From contig NZ_ACFY01000060.1 of assembly GCF_000174195.1 (NCBI RefSeq), positions 1 to 36,688 on the forward strand: DNA of 36,688 nt. The letters are read 5' to 3'. The position numbers and the translations under genes were made by a program. Position 1 is the stretch's first letter. Each line of letters begins with the position of its first letter. Positions 1-7,802 of this stretch are shown here, piece by piece. The stretch is from Roseburia inulinivorans DSM 16841 (GTDB taxonomy: Bacteria > Bacillota > Clostridia > Lachnospirales > Lachnospiraceae). Below the pieces are notes generated by a model. That model ran no database searches. It worked only from the letters and a program-made list of their open reading frames with translations, and was not told the origin of the DNA.

Positions 1-34
1 TACGTACGTGTACATTTTTTTATGTTTAAATATT

Positions 35-2725
35 TTACTGACCATCAACACTCTGATCCGTTGTGGCAGCTGGATCCGTTGTGGTGGTGCTGGCATCAGG
101 CGTAGAAGCATCACCTGCCGGATCAGCACCGATCGGGTTGACACCGGTTGATCCGGGGAAGGAGTTTGTTCCGGTGTAAGTGGAGTTAAACTCATTGTGT
201 ACGGTACATGTCTGACTTAAGAATGCATCTGTTAACAGGTAAGGCGCATCTTCGGTTGTCTCAGAACCGCCGGTGACATATACTCCGGTGGTAACGGTTT
301 CAGCAGGGCAATAACTGCCGGCTAACATATTAGAAGCGGTACAGATATTGGCTACAGTGTGATGATCACAGTATTCGGTTGGCTCTGTGCCCTGTGCAAA
401 ATATTCTGTGATCACACAGTTTCCACGGGGATCGTGATCGCAGACACCTTCGATTGGAAGCTTTCCGGATTCTTTACATACGGCGACTGCAACAGTTCCA
501 CTTGGTTTTGTGAAATCTTTGTAAGCAAGATCTTCGTGTATCCGTTTCATAACAGCTTTCCAGATACGTTTTGGATAGTTTGTGTCGGAACCTTTCTGCA
601 TGGCGTTATCATCATAGCCACCCCAGACAGCACAGGTATAATAAGGTGTGTAACCTGCAAATAACGCATCACGGCTGCTGGTCGTTGTACCGGATTTTCC
701 AGCCTGGGCCATAGAACTGCCAAAGTAAGCGGAAGTACCGGTTCCGGAAGTCATAACATCTTCCATGGCACTTGTCAGGAGCCATGCGGTAGTATCTTTG
801 ATAACCGTGTGGGATTCCGGTGTTGTATTATCGATTAAAACATTGCCATCGTGGTCTAAAATCTTTGTATAGAACTTTGGTTTGATATAAGTTCCCTGAT
901 TTGCGATTGCAGCATAGGCAGCGGTAAGTTCAAGGTTTGATACACCCTGCGTGATACCACCGAGTGCAAGGGCTTCATTCATATCACGGGAATCAACGGT
1001 TGTGAAACCATATTCCTGTACATACTGCCAGCCAAGGGAAACACCAGCCTGTGCAAGTGTTTTTACGGTTACAATATTGATGGAGTCTGTGATCGCCTCT
1101 CTTAAAGTGGTAAAACCACGGTAACGTCTGTCGTAGTTATTAACAGATTTTCCATTTGCTCCGGCATAAGTGTAAGGGGCATCATCCTGCACGGAGGCAA
1201 GGGTAAGTCCACCTGCATCAAGCGCAGCGGAGTAGGCAGCAAGGATTTTAAAGGTAGAACCAGGCTGTCTGGTTGTATCGGTGGCGCGGTTGAGGGTTTT
1301 ACTTGCTGTTTTATCGCCACGGCCGCCAACGATTGCTTTTACTTCGCCGGTTGACTGGTCAATGACTGTTAGGGAAGCTTGTGGCTGTAAAGTATAGATA
1401 ACAGTTTCGCTTCCATCTACGATCTCATCACCTTCCTGCATAATATCTGCTTTGTATTGCTCAATAGCGGCATCTGCATCTTCCTCAGAGGCGAAGTTGA
1501 TGGAATAATTCGTACTCTTGAAGTTTGGATTGTCCTTATTCTTATAATAAGAAAGCATCGTCTGCTCACTGTAGTTCTTTACAGAACCATCGGTCGAACG
1601 GATGGAAACACGGTAGGAGAAAGAAACTTTTGGACTGGATGTATAGTTGTCCTGGTTGTTTACTTCCTCATCGGCAATATTCTGAATATCCATATCCTGT
1701 GTAGAGTAAATGGTAAGACCGCTCTGGTAGAGTGTCTTGTATGCCTGTGTCTCAGTATAACCCTTCTGTTCCACAAGATCGCGGATGACCTGATCGGTCA
1801 GCTCATCAATAAAATAGGAATTGATGCCATTGTCCTGCAATTCTACGTTGACTAACTGGATCCTGTCGTAAACGTTATCTGCCACAGCTTCGTCATACTC
1901 ACTCTGGCTGATAAATCCCTGATCCAGCATATTGTTTAATACTTTCATGCGGCGCTCCGCATTTTTCTCCGGGTTGGAGATCGGATTAAACCTGGACGGA
2001 TTCTGTGTGATGGCTGCCAAAACAGCACATTCAGAGAGCGTCAGTTCTGAGACATCTTTTCCAAAATATCGCTCCGAAGCCACTGCCACACCAAGTGTAT
2101 TCTGACCAAGGTTGATGGCGTTCAGATAATTTTCCATGATCCAGTTTTTGCTGACTTTTTTCTCAAGCTGTACGGCAAGATACTGTTCCTGGATCTTGCG
2201 CTCCAGTTTGTCGATGAAGGATGTCTCACTCGTCCACTCGGTAAACACAGTGTTCTTCAAAAGCTGCTGTGTGATCGTACTGGCACCCTGGGAAAAATTA
2301 CCGCCGGAAGCGATGCCGGTAACGCCGGCACGGATGATACCGGTAAGGTCGATACCATTGTGCTCGTAAAAACGGGAATCTTCGATTGCAACAAAGGCAT
2401 GCTGCAGATTGATCGGTATCTCATCGATTGTTACATTTTTACGGTTTGAACCGGAAGCTACCAGAGTGGCAATCTCATTGCCCTGATTATCTAACACGGT
2501 TGTAAGATAACCGGTAGGTGTTGCGTCGATGTCATCGATGGATGGCGCAGAATCCAGAATGCCCTTATAGACGCCAAATCCAAGGCTTCCACCTATAATT
2601 GCAACTGCAAAACAGCATACGAGCAATACCTTGCAAAAAATAACACGCATTTTTTTGCCGTACATAATGCCTTTGGAAGTCAGTTCGGCCTGGCGTTTCT
2701 TCGAACCTTTCTTTCCATAATTCAT
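35..2725 (-). CDS. Class A penicillin-binding protein (PBP1A-like, bifunctional GT51 transglycosylase/transpeptidase)
   Basis: Membrane-anchored enzyme that polymerises lipid II and cross-links peptidoglycan outside the membrane. The 896-residue protein has a basic cytoplasmic tail, one membrane segment at about 28-52, and a GT51 domain with the catalytic Glu in EDSRFYEH (E115). The penicillin-binding domain shows the serine motif STFK (S490, K493), SIN (548-550) and KSGT (677-680). The C-terminus is a Thr/Asp/Ala-rich low-complexity tail. I chose the ATG at 2725 because AAGGAG lies just upstream (2735-2740 on the complement). The longer reading frame back to 2797 begins upstream of the likely transcription start, beyond an extended -10 at 2775-2780. 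It is divergent from yigZ. The stop codon is within the window; any terminator lies off the left edge. Confidence 0.93.
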   Translation of the reverse strand: MNYGKKGSKKRQAELTSKGIMYGKKMRVIFCKVLLVCCFAVAIIGGSLGFGVYKGILDSAPSIDDIDATPTGYLTTVLDNQGNEIATLVASGSNRKNVTIDEIPINLQHAFVAIEDSRFYEHNGIDLTGIIRAGVTGIASGGNFSQGASTITQQLLKNTVFTEWTSETSFIDKLERKIQEQYLAVQLEKKVSKNWIMENYLNAINLGQNTLGVAVASERYFGKDVSELTLSECAVLAAITQNPSRFNPISNPEKNAERRMKVLNNMLDQGFISQSEYDEAVADNVYDRIQLVNVELQDNGINSYFIDELTDQVIRDLVEQKGYTETQAYKTLYQSGLTIYSTQDMDIQNIADEEVNNQDNYTSSPKVSFSYRVSIRSTDGSVKNYSEQTMLSYYKNKDNPNFKSTNYSINFASEEDADAAIEQYKADIMQEGDEIVDGSETVIYTLQPQASLTVIDQSTGEVKAIVGGRGDKTASKTLNRATDTTRQPGSTFKILAAYSAALDAGGLTLASVQDDAPYTYAGANGKSVNNYDRRYRGFTTLREAITDSINIVTVKTLAQAGVSLGWQYVQEYGFTTVDSRDMNEALALGGITQGVSNLELTAAYAAIANQGTYIKPKFYTKILDHDGNVLIDNTTPESHTVIKDTTAWLLTSAMEDVMTSGTGTSAYFGSSMAQAGKSGTTTSSRDALFAGYTPYYTCAVWGGYDDNAMQKGSDTNYPKRIWKAVMKRIHEDLAYKDFTKPSGTVAVAVCKESGKLPIEGVCDHDPRGNCVITEYFAQGTEPTEYCDHHTVANICTASNMLAGSYCPAETVTTGVYVTGGSETTEDAPYLLTDAFLSQTCTVHNEFNSTYTGTNSFPGSTGVNPIGADPAGDASTPDASTTTTDPAATTDQSVDGQ

Positions 2726-2774
2726 ATAATAAGTCTCCTTTTTGATCAAATGTCTAAAAAACCACCGTCTATGT

Positions 2775-2783
2775 ATTATATCA
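2775..2783 (-). promoter_or_regulatory. Extended -10 promoter for the penicillin-binding protein gene
   Basis: On the minus strand TGA-TATAAT reads as an extended -10 (TATAAT at 2775-2780, TGn at 2781-2783). No good -35 is visible. Predicted start of transcription is near 2768, which excludes the upstream in-frame ATG at 2797. Confidence 0.5.
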
Positions 2784-2866
2784 AATAAATGTGTCATAAT
2801 AAAGAAAAAAGTGAAAATATTGATTCCGTTGTGTATTGCATTTTATATTTATTTCATGATAGTATT

Positions 2867-2895
2867 TTGATACAGAAAACAGCAAAGTATACATT
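2867..2895 (+). promoter_or_regulatory. Probable promoter for yigZ
   Basis: TTGATA (2867-2872), 17-bp spacer, TACATT (2890-2895), in the divergent intergenic region. The -10 is imperfect; an overlapping TATACA at 2888 with a 15-bp spacer is an alternative. Confidence 0.4.
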
Positions 2896-2962
2896 ATTAT
2901 AGAAGAATCGTAATGATAAAGTACTGAATCACTACGAAGAAACAGATCAGGAGCCATAAGAG

Positions 2963-3613
2963 ATGAAAACAGTATATGCCGGTGGCGAGGGCGAAATTGT
3001 TGAGAAAAAATCCCGGTTTATTGCGACGGTGCGTCCGGTAAGCAGCGAAGAGGAAGCGGTTTCTTTTATTAATGAAATGAAAAAGAAATACTGGGATGCC
3101 AGACATAATTGTTCTGCATTTGTGATCGGGGACAGACAGGAAATCAGCCGTTGCTCGGATGACGGAGAACCGGCACAGACAGCAGGAAGACCAATGCTGG
3201 ACGTATTATTAAAGGAAGAGATACATAATGTGTGCGTTGTAGTGACCCGTTATTTTGGCGGGACACTTCTGGGAACAGGCGGTCTTGTCCGTGCCTACCA
3301 GAAAGCGACGCAGACCGGATTGGAAAATAGTGTGATCATTGATAAACAGATTGGAAGAAAACTGACGATCGGAACGGATTACAATGGACTTGGAAAATTA
3401 CAGTATCTGATCGCAAAAGATGAACTGACAACGATTGATACCGTTTATACAGAGAAAGTGGAACTGATCCTCATGGTTCCAAAGGAAAAAGAGCAGTCTT
3501 TTGAAAAAGAAGTGACCGAGGCAACCAGCGGAAATGCTGATATTTCCTGGGGTGACGAAGTATTATATGCAATGGTTGAAAAAAATCTAAAAATCTTTGA
3601 AAAAAATGCTTGA
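2963..3613 (+). CDS. yigZ: YigZ / IMPACT family protein (UPF0029)
   Basis: A 216-residue protein of the YigZ/YvyE family, related to the eukaryotic translation regulator IMPACT. The conserved N-terminal fold is recognisable from the segments WDARHNCSAF, DDGEPAQTAGRP and VTRYFGGTLLGTGGLVRAY (about residues 44-115). A C-terminal ferredoxin-like half (about 135-205) follows. Biochemical function in bacteria is not firmly established; the family binds nucleic acid or ribosome-linked targets. AGGAG at 2949-2953 supports this ATG. The gene stands alone: the TGA stop overlaps the -35 hexamer of the following tRNA promoter. Confidence 0.9.
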   Translation: MKTVYAGGEGEIVEKKSRFIATVRPVSSEEEAVSFINEMKKKYWDARHNCSAFVIGDRQEISRCSDDGEPAQTAGRPMLDVLLKEEIHNVCVVVTRYFGGTLLGTGGLVRAYQKATQTGLENSVIIDKQIGRKLTIGTDYNGLGKLQYLIAKDELTTIDTVYTEKVELILMVPKEKEQSFEKEVTEATSGNADISWGDEVLYAMVEKNLKIFEKNA

Positions 3614-3638
3614 CATTTTTATTAAGGGTGTATATAAT
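3610..3638 (+). promoter_or_regulatory. Consensus sigma-A promoter of the tRNA-Gln gene
   Basis: TTGACA (3610-3615), exactly 17 bp, TATAAT (3633-3638): a perfect housekeeping promoter, as expected for a stable RNA gene. Its -35 shares bases with the TGA stop of yigZ (3611-3613). Predicted start near 3645. Confidence 0.9.
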
Positions 3639-3679
3639 AGCTATTGTTGACGGCGCAAAAGTCGAAAACAACAATACAT

Positions 3680-3751
3680 AGGGCTATCGCCAAACGGTAA
3701 GGCAACGGACTCTGACTCCGTCATTTCAAGGTTCGAATCCTTGTAGCCCTG
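3680..3751 (+). tRNA. tRNA-Gln (anticodon CTG)
   Basis: All cloverleaf arms can be drawn. Acceptor AGGGCTA (3680-3686) pairs with TAGCCCT (3744-3750), discriminator G3751. D-stem GCC/GGC encloses AAACGGTAA. Anticodon stem ACGGA/TCCGT encloses CTCTGAC, giving anticodon CTG at 3712-3714 (reads CAG, Gln). T-stem CAAGG/CCTTG encloses TTCGAAT. CCA is not encoded (GCTA follows the acceptor), so it must be added after transcription. Monocistronic, with its own promoter and terminator. Confidence 0.95.
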
Positions 3752-3757
3752 CTAGAA

Positions 3758-3783
3758 AGCACCACGGAAGTGGTGCTATTTTT
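3758..3783 (+). terminator. Intrinsic terminator of tRNA-Gln
   Basis: AGCACCAC (3758-3765), GGAA loop, GTGGTGCT (3770-3777), followed by ATTTTT. Eight perfect base pairs and a U tract. Confidence 0.9.
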
Positions 3784-3905
3784 GTGTAACAGGAAACTTT
3801 GTTCCATCATGGGAAATTGACATTTTCCAATCATGCAAAAACTTCCGGGTGGCAGCACAGTGCGTTGGAGAAGATAATTTCTTATTTTGATCAGGAGAAC
3901 AGGAT

Positions 3906-4619
3906 ATGTATGATTTTAAAAGCAGGGTAAGATATAGTGAAGTGAACAGTGAAAGACAGCTTACGCTGCCGGCACTGATCGATTATCTGCAGAATTGCTG
4001 CACATTTCAGTCAGAAGATATGAATATCGGTGTGGAGTATTTAGAACAGCATCATGCTGCGTGGGTGTTATCGTCCTGGGAGATCGTCATGAACCGCTAT
4101 CCAAAGCTTGCGGAGCATATTACGGTGAGCACCTGGCCATATAGCTTCAAGGGATTTTACGGTTATCGTAACTTTACAATAAAGGATGAAGCGGGAGAGA
4201 TCTGTGCATTTGCCAATTCCGTCTGGGTTTACATGGATACTGCCACGATGCGTCCGGTGCGGATCGCAAAAGAAGTGCAGGATGCTTATATCCCGGTGAT
4301 GGATGAGGCGATACAATATGAATGGGCAGATCGTAAGATCAGGATAGAGGGCACTCCGGTGGAGAAAGAGCCGGTTTTAGTACAGCGTTTTCATATTGAC
4401 ACCAATCATCATATGAATAATGGAAAATATATTCTTGTGGCAGAGGAATATCTGCCGGAGAATTTTAAGACAGAGAGTATCCGGGTGGAATACAAAAAGG
4501 CTGCAGTCATCGGGAACATGTTATACCCGGAGGTTTATGAGCAGCAGAACGGAGTAACCATTGTGTTGGCAGATGAGCAGAAAGTGCCATATGCCATTAT
4601 GCAGTTTAGAGGAAAATAA
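3906..4619 (+). CDS. Acyl-ACP thioesterase (FatA/FatB-type, double hotdog)
   Basis: Releases free fatty acids from acyl carrier protein in the cytoplasm. The 237 residues match the bacterial acyl-ACP thioesterase family: an N-terminal hotdog with RVRYSEVNSERQLTLPALIDYLQ, the WVLSSWEI and FKGFYGYRNF segments, and a second hotdog with the catalytic-type motif DTNHHMNN (D165, N167, H169). This corresponds to the Asp/Asn/His part of plant FatB active sites. AGGAG at 3893-3897 gives a well-placed ribosome site. It is followed after one base by the CvfB-like gene, so the two are likely co-transcribed. Substrate chain length cannot be read from sequence. Confidence 0.88.
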   Translation: MYDFKSRVRYSEVNSERQLTLPALIDYLQNCCTFQSEDMNIGVEYLEQHHAAWVLSSWEIVMNRYPKLAEHITVSTWPYSFKGFYGYRNFTIKDEAGEICAFANSVWVYMDTATMRPVRIAKEVQDAYIPVMDEAIQYEWADRKIRIEGTPVEKEPVLVQRFHIDTNHHMNNGKYILVAEEYLPENFKTESIRVEYKKAAVIGNMLYPEVYEQQNGVTIVLADEQKVPYAIMQFRGK

Positions 4620-4620
4620 A

Positions 4621-5460
4621 ATGTTAAAATTAGGACAGTATCAGAAACTTACAATTGTAAAGAAAGTGGAGTTTGGAGTTTATCTCGCGGAAGAGCAGGA
4701 TATGGAGAAACGTGTGCTTCTTCCGGCAAAACAGGTTCCGGAGAATGCAAAGACCGGGGATGAACTTGAAGTGTTTTTGTACAAGGATTCCAAAGACCGG
4801 ATGATCGCAACGACAAATCAGCCAAAGATCACTCTTGGAGGGCTTGCTGTTTTGCGTGTGGCACAGGTTGGAAAAATCGGTGCATTCCTTGACTGGGGAC
4901 TCGAAAAAGATCTGTTTCTTCCTTATAAAGAGATGACAATGAAAGTCCAGCCGGAAGATGAGGTTTTGGTAACACTTTATATTGATAAGAGCAGCAGACT
5001 TTGTGCGAGTATGAAAAAGCTTTATGATCTGCTTTCCACGGATTCTCCATACAAAGAGGGAGACCATGTAGAGGGAAGAGTTTATGAGTTCAGTGATAAT
5101 TTCGGAACCTTTGTTGCAGTGGATGATAAATATTCCGCTATGATCCCACGACATGAAGATACAAGCAAACTTCGTATCGGAGATGTGATCGAGGCAAAAG
5201 TGACAAAAGTAAAGCCGGATGGAAAACTGGATGTGTCATTGCGTGACAAGGCATACCTGCAGATGGATGAGGATGCTGAGAAGGTGATGCAGGTTATTGA
5301 GGAATTTGCCGGAGTGCTTCCATTTGGAGATAAAGCATCCCCGGAAGTCATTAAGAGAGAGACCGGACTAAGTAAAAATGCTTTCAAACGTGCGGTGGGA
5401 CGTTTATATAAGGAACATCGTGTGGAAATAACTGAAAGAAGTATCAGAAAGGTGGACTAA
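4621..5460 (+). CDS. CvfB-like S1 RNA-binding protein
   Basis: A 279-residue protein with the CvfB/YitL layout: an S1-like N-terminal domain (about 1-65), a second S1 repeat (about 70-135, VGKIGAFLDWGLEKDLFLPYKEM), a third S1 repeat (about 145-210, EGRVYEFSDNFGTFVAVDDKY) and a C-terminal winged-helix (about 220-279, GLSKNAFKRAVGRLYKEHRVEI). Staphylococcal CvfB binds RNA and affects virulence gene expression. Start chosen at 4621 because AGAGGA lies at 4608-4613 and it abuts the thioesterase stop; an upstream in-frame start at 4561 lies inside that gene. RidA follows after 4 bp, so thioesterase-cvfB-ridA is probably one transcript. Confidence 0.85.
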   Translation: MLKLGQYQKLTIVKKVEFGVYLAEEQDMEKRVLLPAKQVPENAKTGDELEVFLYKDSKDRMIATTNQPKITLGGLAVLRVAQVGKIGAFLDWGLEKDLFLPYKEMTMKVQPEDEVLVTLYIDKSSRLCASMKKLYDLLSTDSPYKEGDHVEGRVYEFSDNFGTFVAVDDKYSAMIPRHEDTSKLRIGDVIEAKVTKVKPDGKLDVSLRDKAYLQMDEDAEKVMQVIEEFAGVLPFGDKASPEVIKRETGLSKNAFKRAVGRLYKEHRVEITERSIRKVD

Positions 5461-5464
5461 CAAC

Positions 5465-5839
5465 ATGAAAAAAGTAATCAGTACAGAAAAAGCACCAGCA
5501 GCAATCGGACCATATTCACAGGCAATCGAAGTAAATGGTATGGTTTATACATCAGGCATTATCCCGGTTGTACCGGAGACAGGAGAGATTCCGGAGGGGT
5601 CTGTGGCTCAGGCGAAACAGGCACTTACCAATCTTTCTAATTTGCTGGAAGCAGCCGGAACCAATATGGACAATGTAGTTAAGACAACGGTATTCATCAA
5701 AGAGATGAATGATTTCAGCGCCATCAACGATGTGTATAAGACTTTCTTTACAGCAGATTTCCCATCCAGAAGCTGTGTGGAAGTTGCACGTCTTCCGAAG
5801 GATGTTATGCTTGAGATCGAAGCAATCGCAATCAAATAG
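5465..5839 (+). CDS. ridA: RidA family reactive enamine/imine deaminase
   Basis: Hydrolyses reactive 2-aminoacrylate and related enamines made by PLP enzymes, protecting those enzymes. The protein has the usual family length (124 residues). It shows the N-terminal APAAIGPYSQAI signature, VYTSGIIP, the active-site arginine in PSRSCVEVARLPKD, and a terminal LEIEAIA segment with the conserved Glu. The ribosome site lies within GAAAGGTGG just upstream. It is the last gene of the thioesterase-cvfB-ridA group and is followed directly by a strong terminator. Confidence 0.93.
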   Translation: MKKVISTEKAPAAIGPYSQAIEVNGMVYTSGIIPVVPETGEIPEGSVAQAKQALTNLSNLLEAAGTNMDNVVKTTVFIKEMNDFSAINDVYKTFFTADFPSRSCVEVARLPKDVMLEIEAIAIK

Positions 5840-5845
5840 GAAAAG

Positions 5846-5892
5846 CAGTTCCAGAGAGCTCCATGTGAGCGATACTTTGGAACTGTTTTTTT
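5846..5892 (+). terminator. Intrinsic terminator after ridA
   Basis: CAGTTCCA (5846-5853) pairs with TGGAACTG (5878-5885), followed by seven T. The apical part has further partial pairing (GAGCTC / GAGCG region). Confidence 0.85.
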
Positions 5893-5955
5893 ATGGAAAT
5901 AAAAATACATAAAATATTCATGCTATATTTGGTAAAATCTGACAAAGTCTTGCTG

Positions 5956-5984
5956 TTGACAGTGCCAGGACACTTTGTTATAAT
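5956..5984 (+). promoter_or_regulatory. Consensus sigma-A promoter for the NlpC/P60 gene
   Basis: TTGACA (5956-5961), 17-bp spacer, TATAAT (5979-5984). Predicted start near 5991, leaving a roughly 50-base leader to the ATG at 6043. Confidence 0.88.
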
Positions 5985-6042
5985 AACCATGTAATAAATG
6001 TAACAAATTCGTAACAAATAGTTCTTGGAGGCAATATACAAG

Positions 6043-7254
6043 ATGAATTATAGAATGAAGAGAATAGCAAGCTGTTTGCTGGCAGGTGCTATTGTAATTA
6101 GTGGAACAGGAGTCGGAACTTATGGTGCACAGACCGGTGGTGTGTCTGCAGTGATCGCAACCGGACTTTCTTCAAATGGTTCTCCGGCAGCAGGATTTTC
6201 CAAAATGCTTTCCCAGTGTCTGATCGAGAGTGACAAGGCAGTTGCAGAGGCAGCAGCCCAGGCAGAGGAGCAGGTCAGTGAGAATGATGTTCCAGTGGTT
6301 GCATCTGAGTACGCAGACATTGCAATCGCACAGGTAGATAATTATGTGAATGTCAGATCAGAACCGAACACAGACAGTGAAGTGTTAGGTAAGTTATATA
6401 ACAATTCTGCAGCCACTGTTTTAGAGACAACAGAAGATGGCTGGTATAAGATCACATCCGGAAGTGTTACCGGATATGTCAAATGCGAGTATGTTGTAAC
6501 AGGGGATGAGGAACTTGCAAAGAAGGTAAGTACCAGATATGCAACTGTAACAACGACAACCTTATATGTAAGAATGGAGCCTTCCACAGAGGCAGGTATT
6601 TTAACAATGCTTGGCGAGGGAGATGATTTCGTTGTTGTTGATGATTCTATGAAGGATAGCGGATGGGTCATTGTTACAACTGAGGAAGGCGATGGCTATG
6701 TATCCACAGATTATGTAAATCTCTGGACAGATTATGTAACCGCTGAGTCCAAAGCGGAAGAGGAAGCAAGACTTGCCAAGGAAGAGGCAGAGCGTCAGGC
6801 GGCAGCCGCTGCAGCAGCGAAGGCAAAACAGAAATCTTCCAAGAACTCGTCATCTTCGGACGGTACAAGCAGTTCCGGCGGTTCATCAGCTTCTTATGCG
6901 GCACCGAGTGGATCCAATGGTCAGGCAGTTGCAAGCTATGCAAGCCAGTTTATTGGTAACCCATATGTCTATGGTGGTTCCAGTCTGACAAACGGTACAG
7001 ACTGTTCCGGATTTGTAATGTCTGTATATGCTGCATTTGGTATCAGTCTTCCACATTCTTCCAGTGGACAGAGAAGTGCCGGATATGAAGTAAGCTTATC
7101 TGAGGCACAGCCGGGAGATATTGTATGTTACAGTGGACATGTTGGAATTTATGTAGGTAATAACACAATTGTTCATGCAAGTACACCATCCAGTGGTATT
7201 AAGTATTCAACAGCTACATATCGTAATGTACTTTCTGTAAGAAGAATTTTCTAA
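6043..7254 (+). CDS. Secreted cell-wall hydrolase: two SH3b domains and NlpC/P60
   Basis: A predicted D,L-endopeptidase that cuts stem peptides of peptidoglycan outside the cell. The 403-residue protein has a signal peptide (about 1-34), two bacterial SH3 domains (about 98-160 and 173-235) with the typical VNVRSEPNTDSEVLG and YVRMEPSTEAGIL cores, and an Ala/Glu-rich helical stretch (about 243-272). A Ser/Gly linker and a C-terminal NlpC/P60 domain follow, with the triad Cys321 (DCSGFV), His366 (SGHVGIYVG) and His378 (IVHAS). Start at 6043: GGAGG at 6027-6031 is well spaced, whereas the upstream TTG at 6025 overlaps that site. Monocistronic, with consensus promoter and terminator. Confidence 0.93.
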   Translation: MNYRMKRIASCLLAGAIVISGTGVGTYGAQTGGVSAVIATGLSSNGSPAAGFSKMLSQCLIESDKAVAEAAAQAEEQVSENDVPVVASEYADIAIAQVDNYVNVRSEPNTDSEVLGKLYNNSAATVLETTEDGWYKITSGSVTGYVKCEYVVTGDEELAKKVSTRYATVTTTTLYVRMEPSTEAGILTMLGEGDDFVVVDDSMKDSGWVIVTTEEGDGYVSTDYVNLWTDYVTAESKAEEEARLAKEEAERQAAAAAAAKAKQKSSKNSSSSDGTSSSGGSSASYAAPSGSNGQAVASYASQFIGNPYVYGGSSLTNGTDCSGFVMSVYAAFGISLPHSSSGQRSAGYEVSLSEAQPGDIVCYSGHVGIYVGNNTIVHASTPSSGIKYSTATYRNVLSVRRIF

Positions 7255-7269
7255 AAAAAGATATTATCG

Positions 7270-7304
7270 GAACTGTCATCGCAAATGATGGCAGTTCTTT
7301 TTTT
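7270..7304 (+). terminator. Intrinsic terminator after the NlpC/P60 gene
   Basis: GAACTGTCATC (7270-7280) pairs with GATGGCAGTTC (7287-7297), with one G-U pair, followed by seven T. Confidence 0.9.
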
Positions 7305-7437
7305 GCGGGTAAAAAGTCAGAAAGTAATGCGGTACTTTTTTACAGACAGAAAATTGAAAAATATCATTTATGAAAAGTGCACAAAAAAATAAAGTGGTCT
7401 GGAAATAATCCCCAAAAGAGGTAAAGTTATGAGAAAG

Positions 7438-7508
7438 TTTTCCACGTGAAAAAGGTCGAAAAATGCCAAAAAATAAAGTTATACACGAAGTTATCAACGT
7501 TATCCACA
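7438..7508 (+). repeat. Cluster of four DnaA-box-like 9-mers in an AT-rich gap
   Basis: Four 9-mers in the same orientation: TTTTCCACG (7438-7446), TTATACACG (7479-7487), TTATCAACG (7491-7499) and TTATCCACA (7500-7508). The last is an exact match to the DnaA consensus TTATCCACA; the others differ at one or two places. They lie in the 7305-7726 gene-free stretch, which is visibly A+T rich. Apart from this cluster and the promoter at its right end, I see nothing else certain in the gap. No dnaA or dnaN gene is nearby, so this is a candidate DnaA-binding cluster away from the origin rather than oriC itself. Confidence 0.45.
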
Positions 7509-7726
7509 TTTTTTTATGTTGAAAAAGTGGTTTACATAGTAAAAAAATCGAATATACGTTTTGTACATATGTGATAAAGTTTACAATAAAAATGAAAAAA
7601 GCTTGCAATTATTGTAATGAGATAAATGCAAAAAATAGTAAAAATTGTCAGATAACGTAAAAAGGTTACTGCTGAGTGAACGGTAAATAAAAAAGTTCCT
7701 CAATCTATCGCGTTTTATAACAAAAC

Positions 7727-7755
7727 TTGAAAAATGAAAAGAGGTTTGCTATACT
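7727..7755 (+). promoter_or_regulatory. Promoter upstream of the glycosyltransferase-like gene
   Basis: TTGAAA (7727-7732), 17-bp spacer, TATACT (7750-7755) with an extended TGn just before the -10. Confidence 0.65.
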
Positions 7756-7802
7756 ACATGCATAAATTTTCTTGAGTTGAGAAAAATAACCAGGAGTGTT
7801 GA

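Noticed and set aside
3817..3846. Promoter for the acyl-ACP thioesterase from TTGACA 3817
   Set aside because: The -35 is perfect but no recognisable -10 lies at the right distance; left unannotated.
6025..6042. Upstream TTG start for the NlpC/P60 gene
   Set aside because: It overlaps the GGAGG ribosome site that serves ATG 6043, where a normal signal peptide begins.
7450..7462. Spo0A box (GGTCGAAAAA)
   Set aside because: Single mismatched copy in AT-rich DNA with no supporting context.
7305..7726. Chromosomal replication origin
   Set aside because: DnaA-like boxes are present but no dnaA, dnaN or other usual origin gene is nearby, so only a DnaA-box cluster is claimed.
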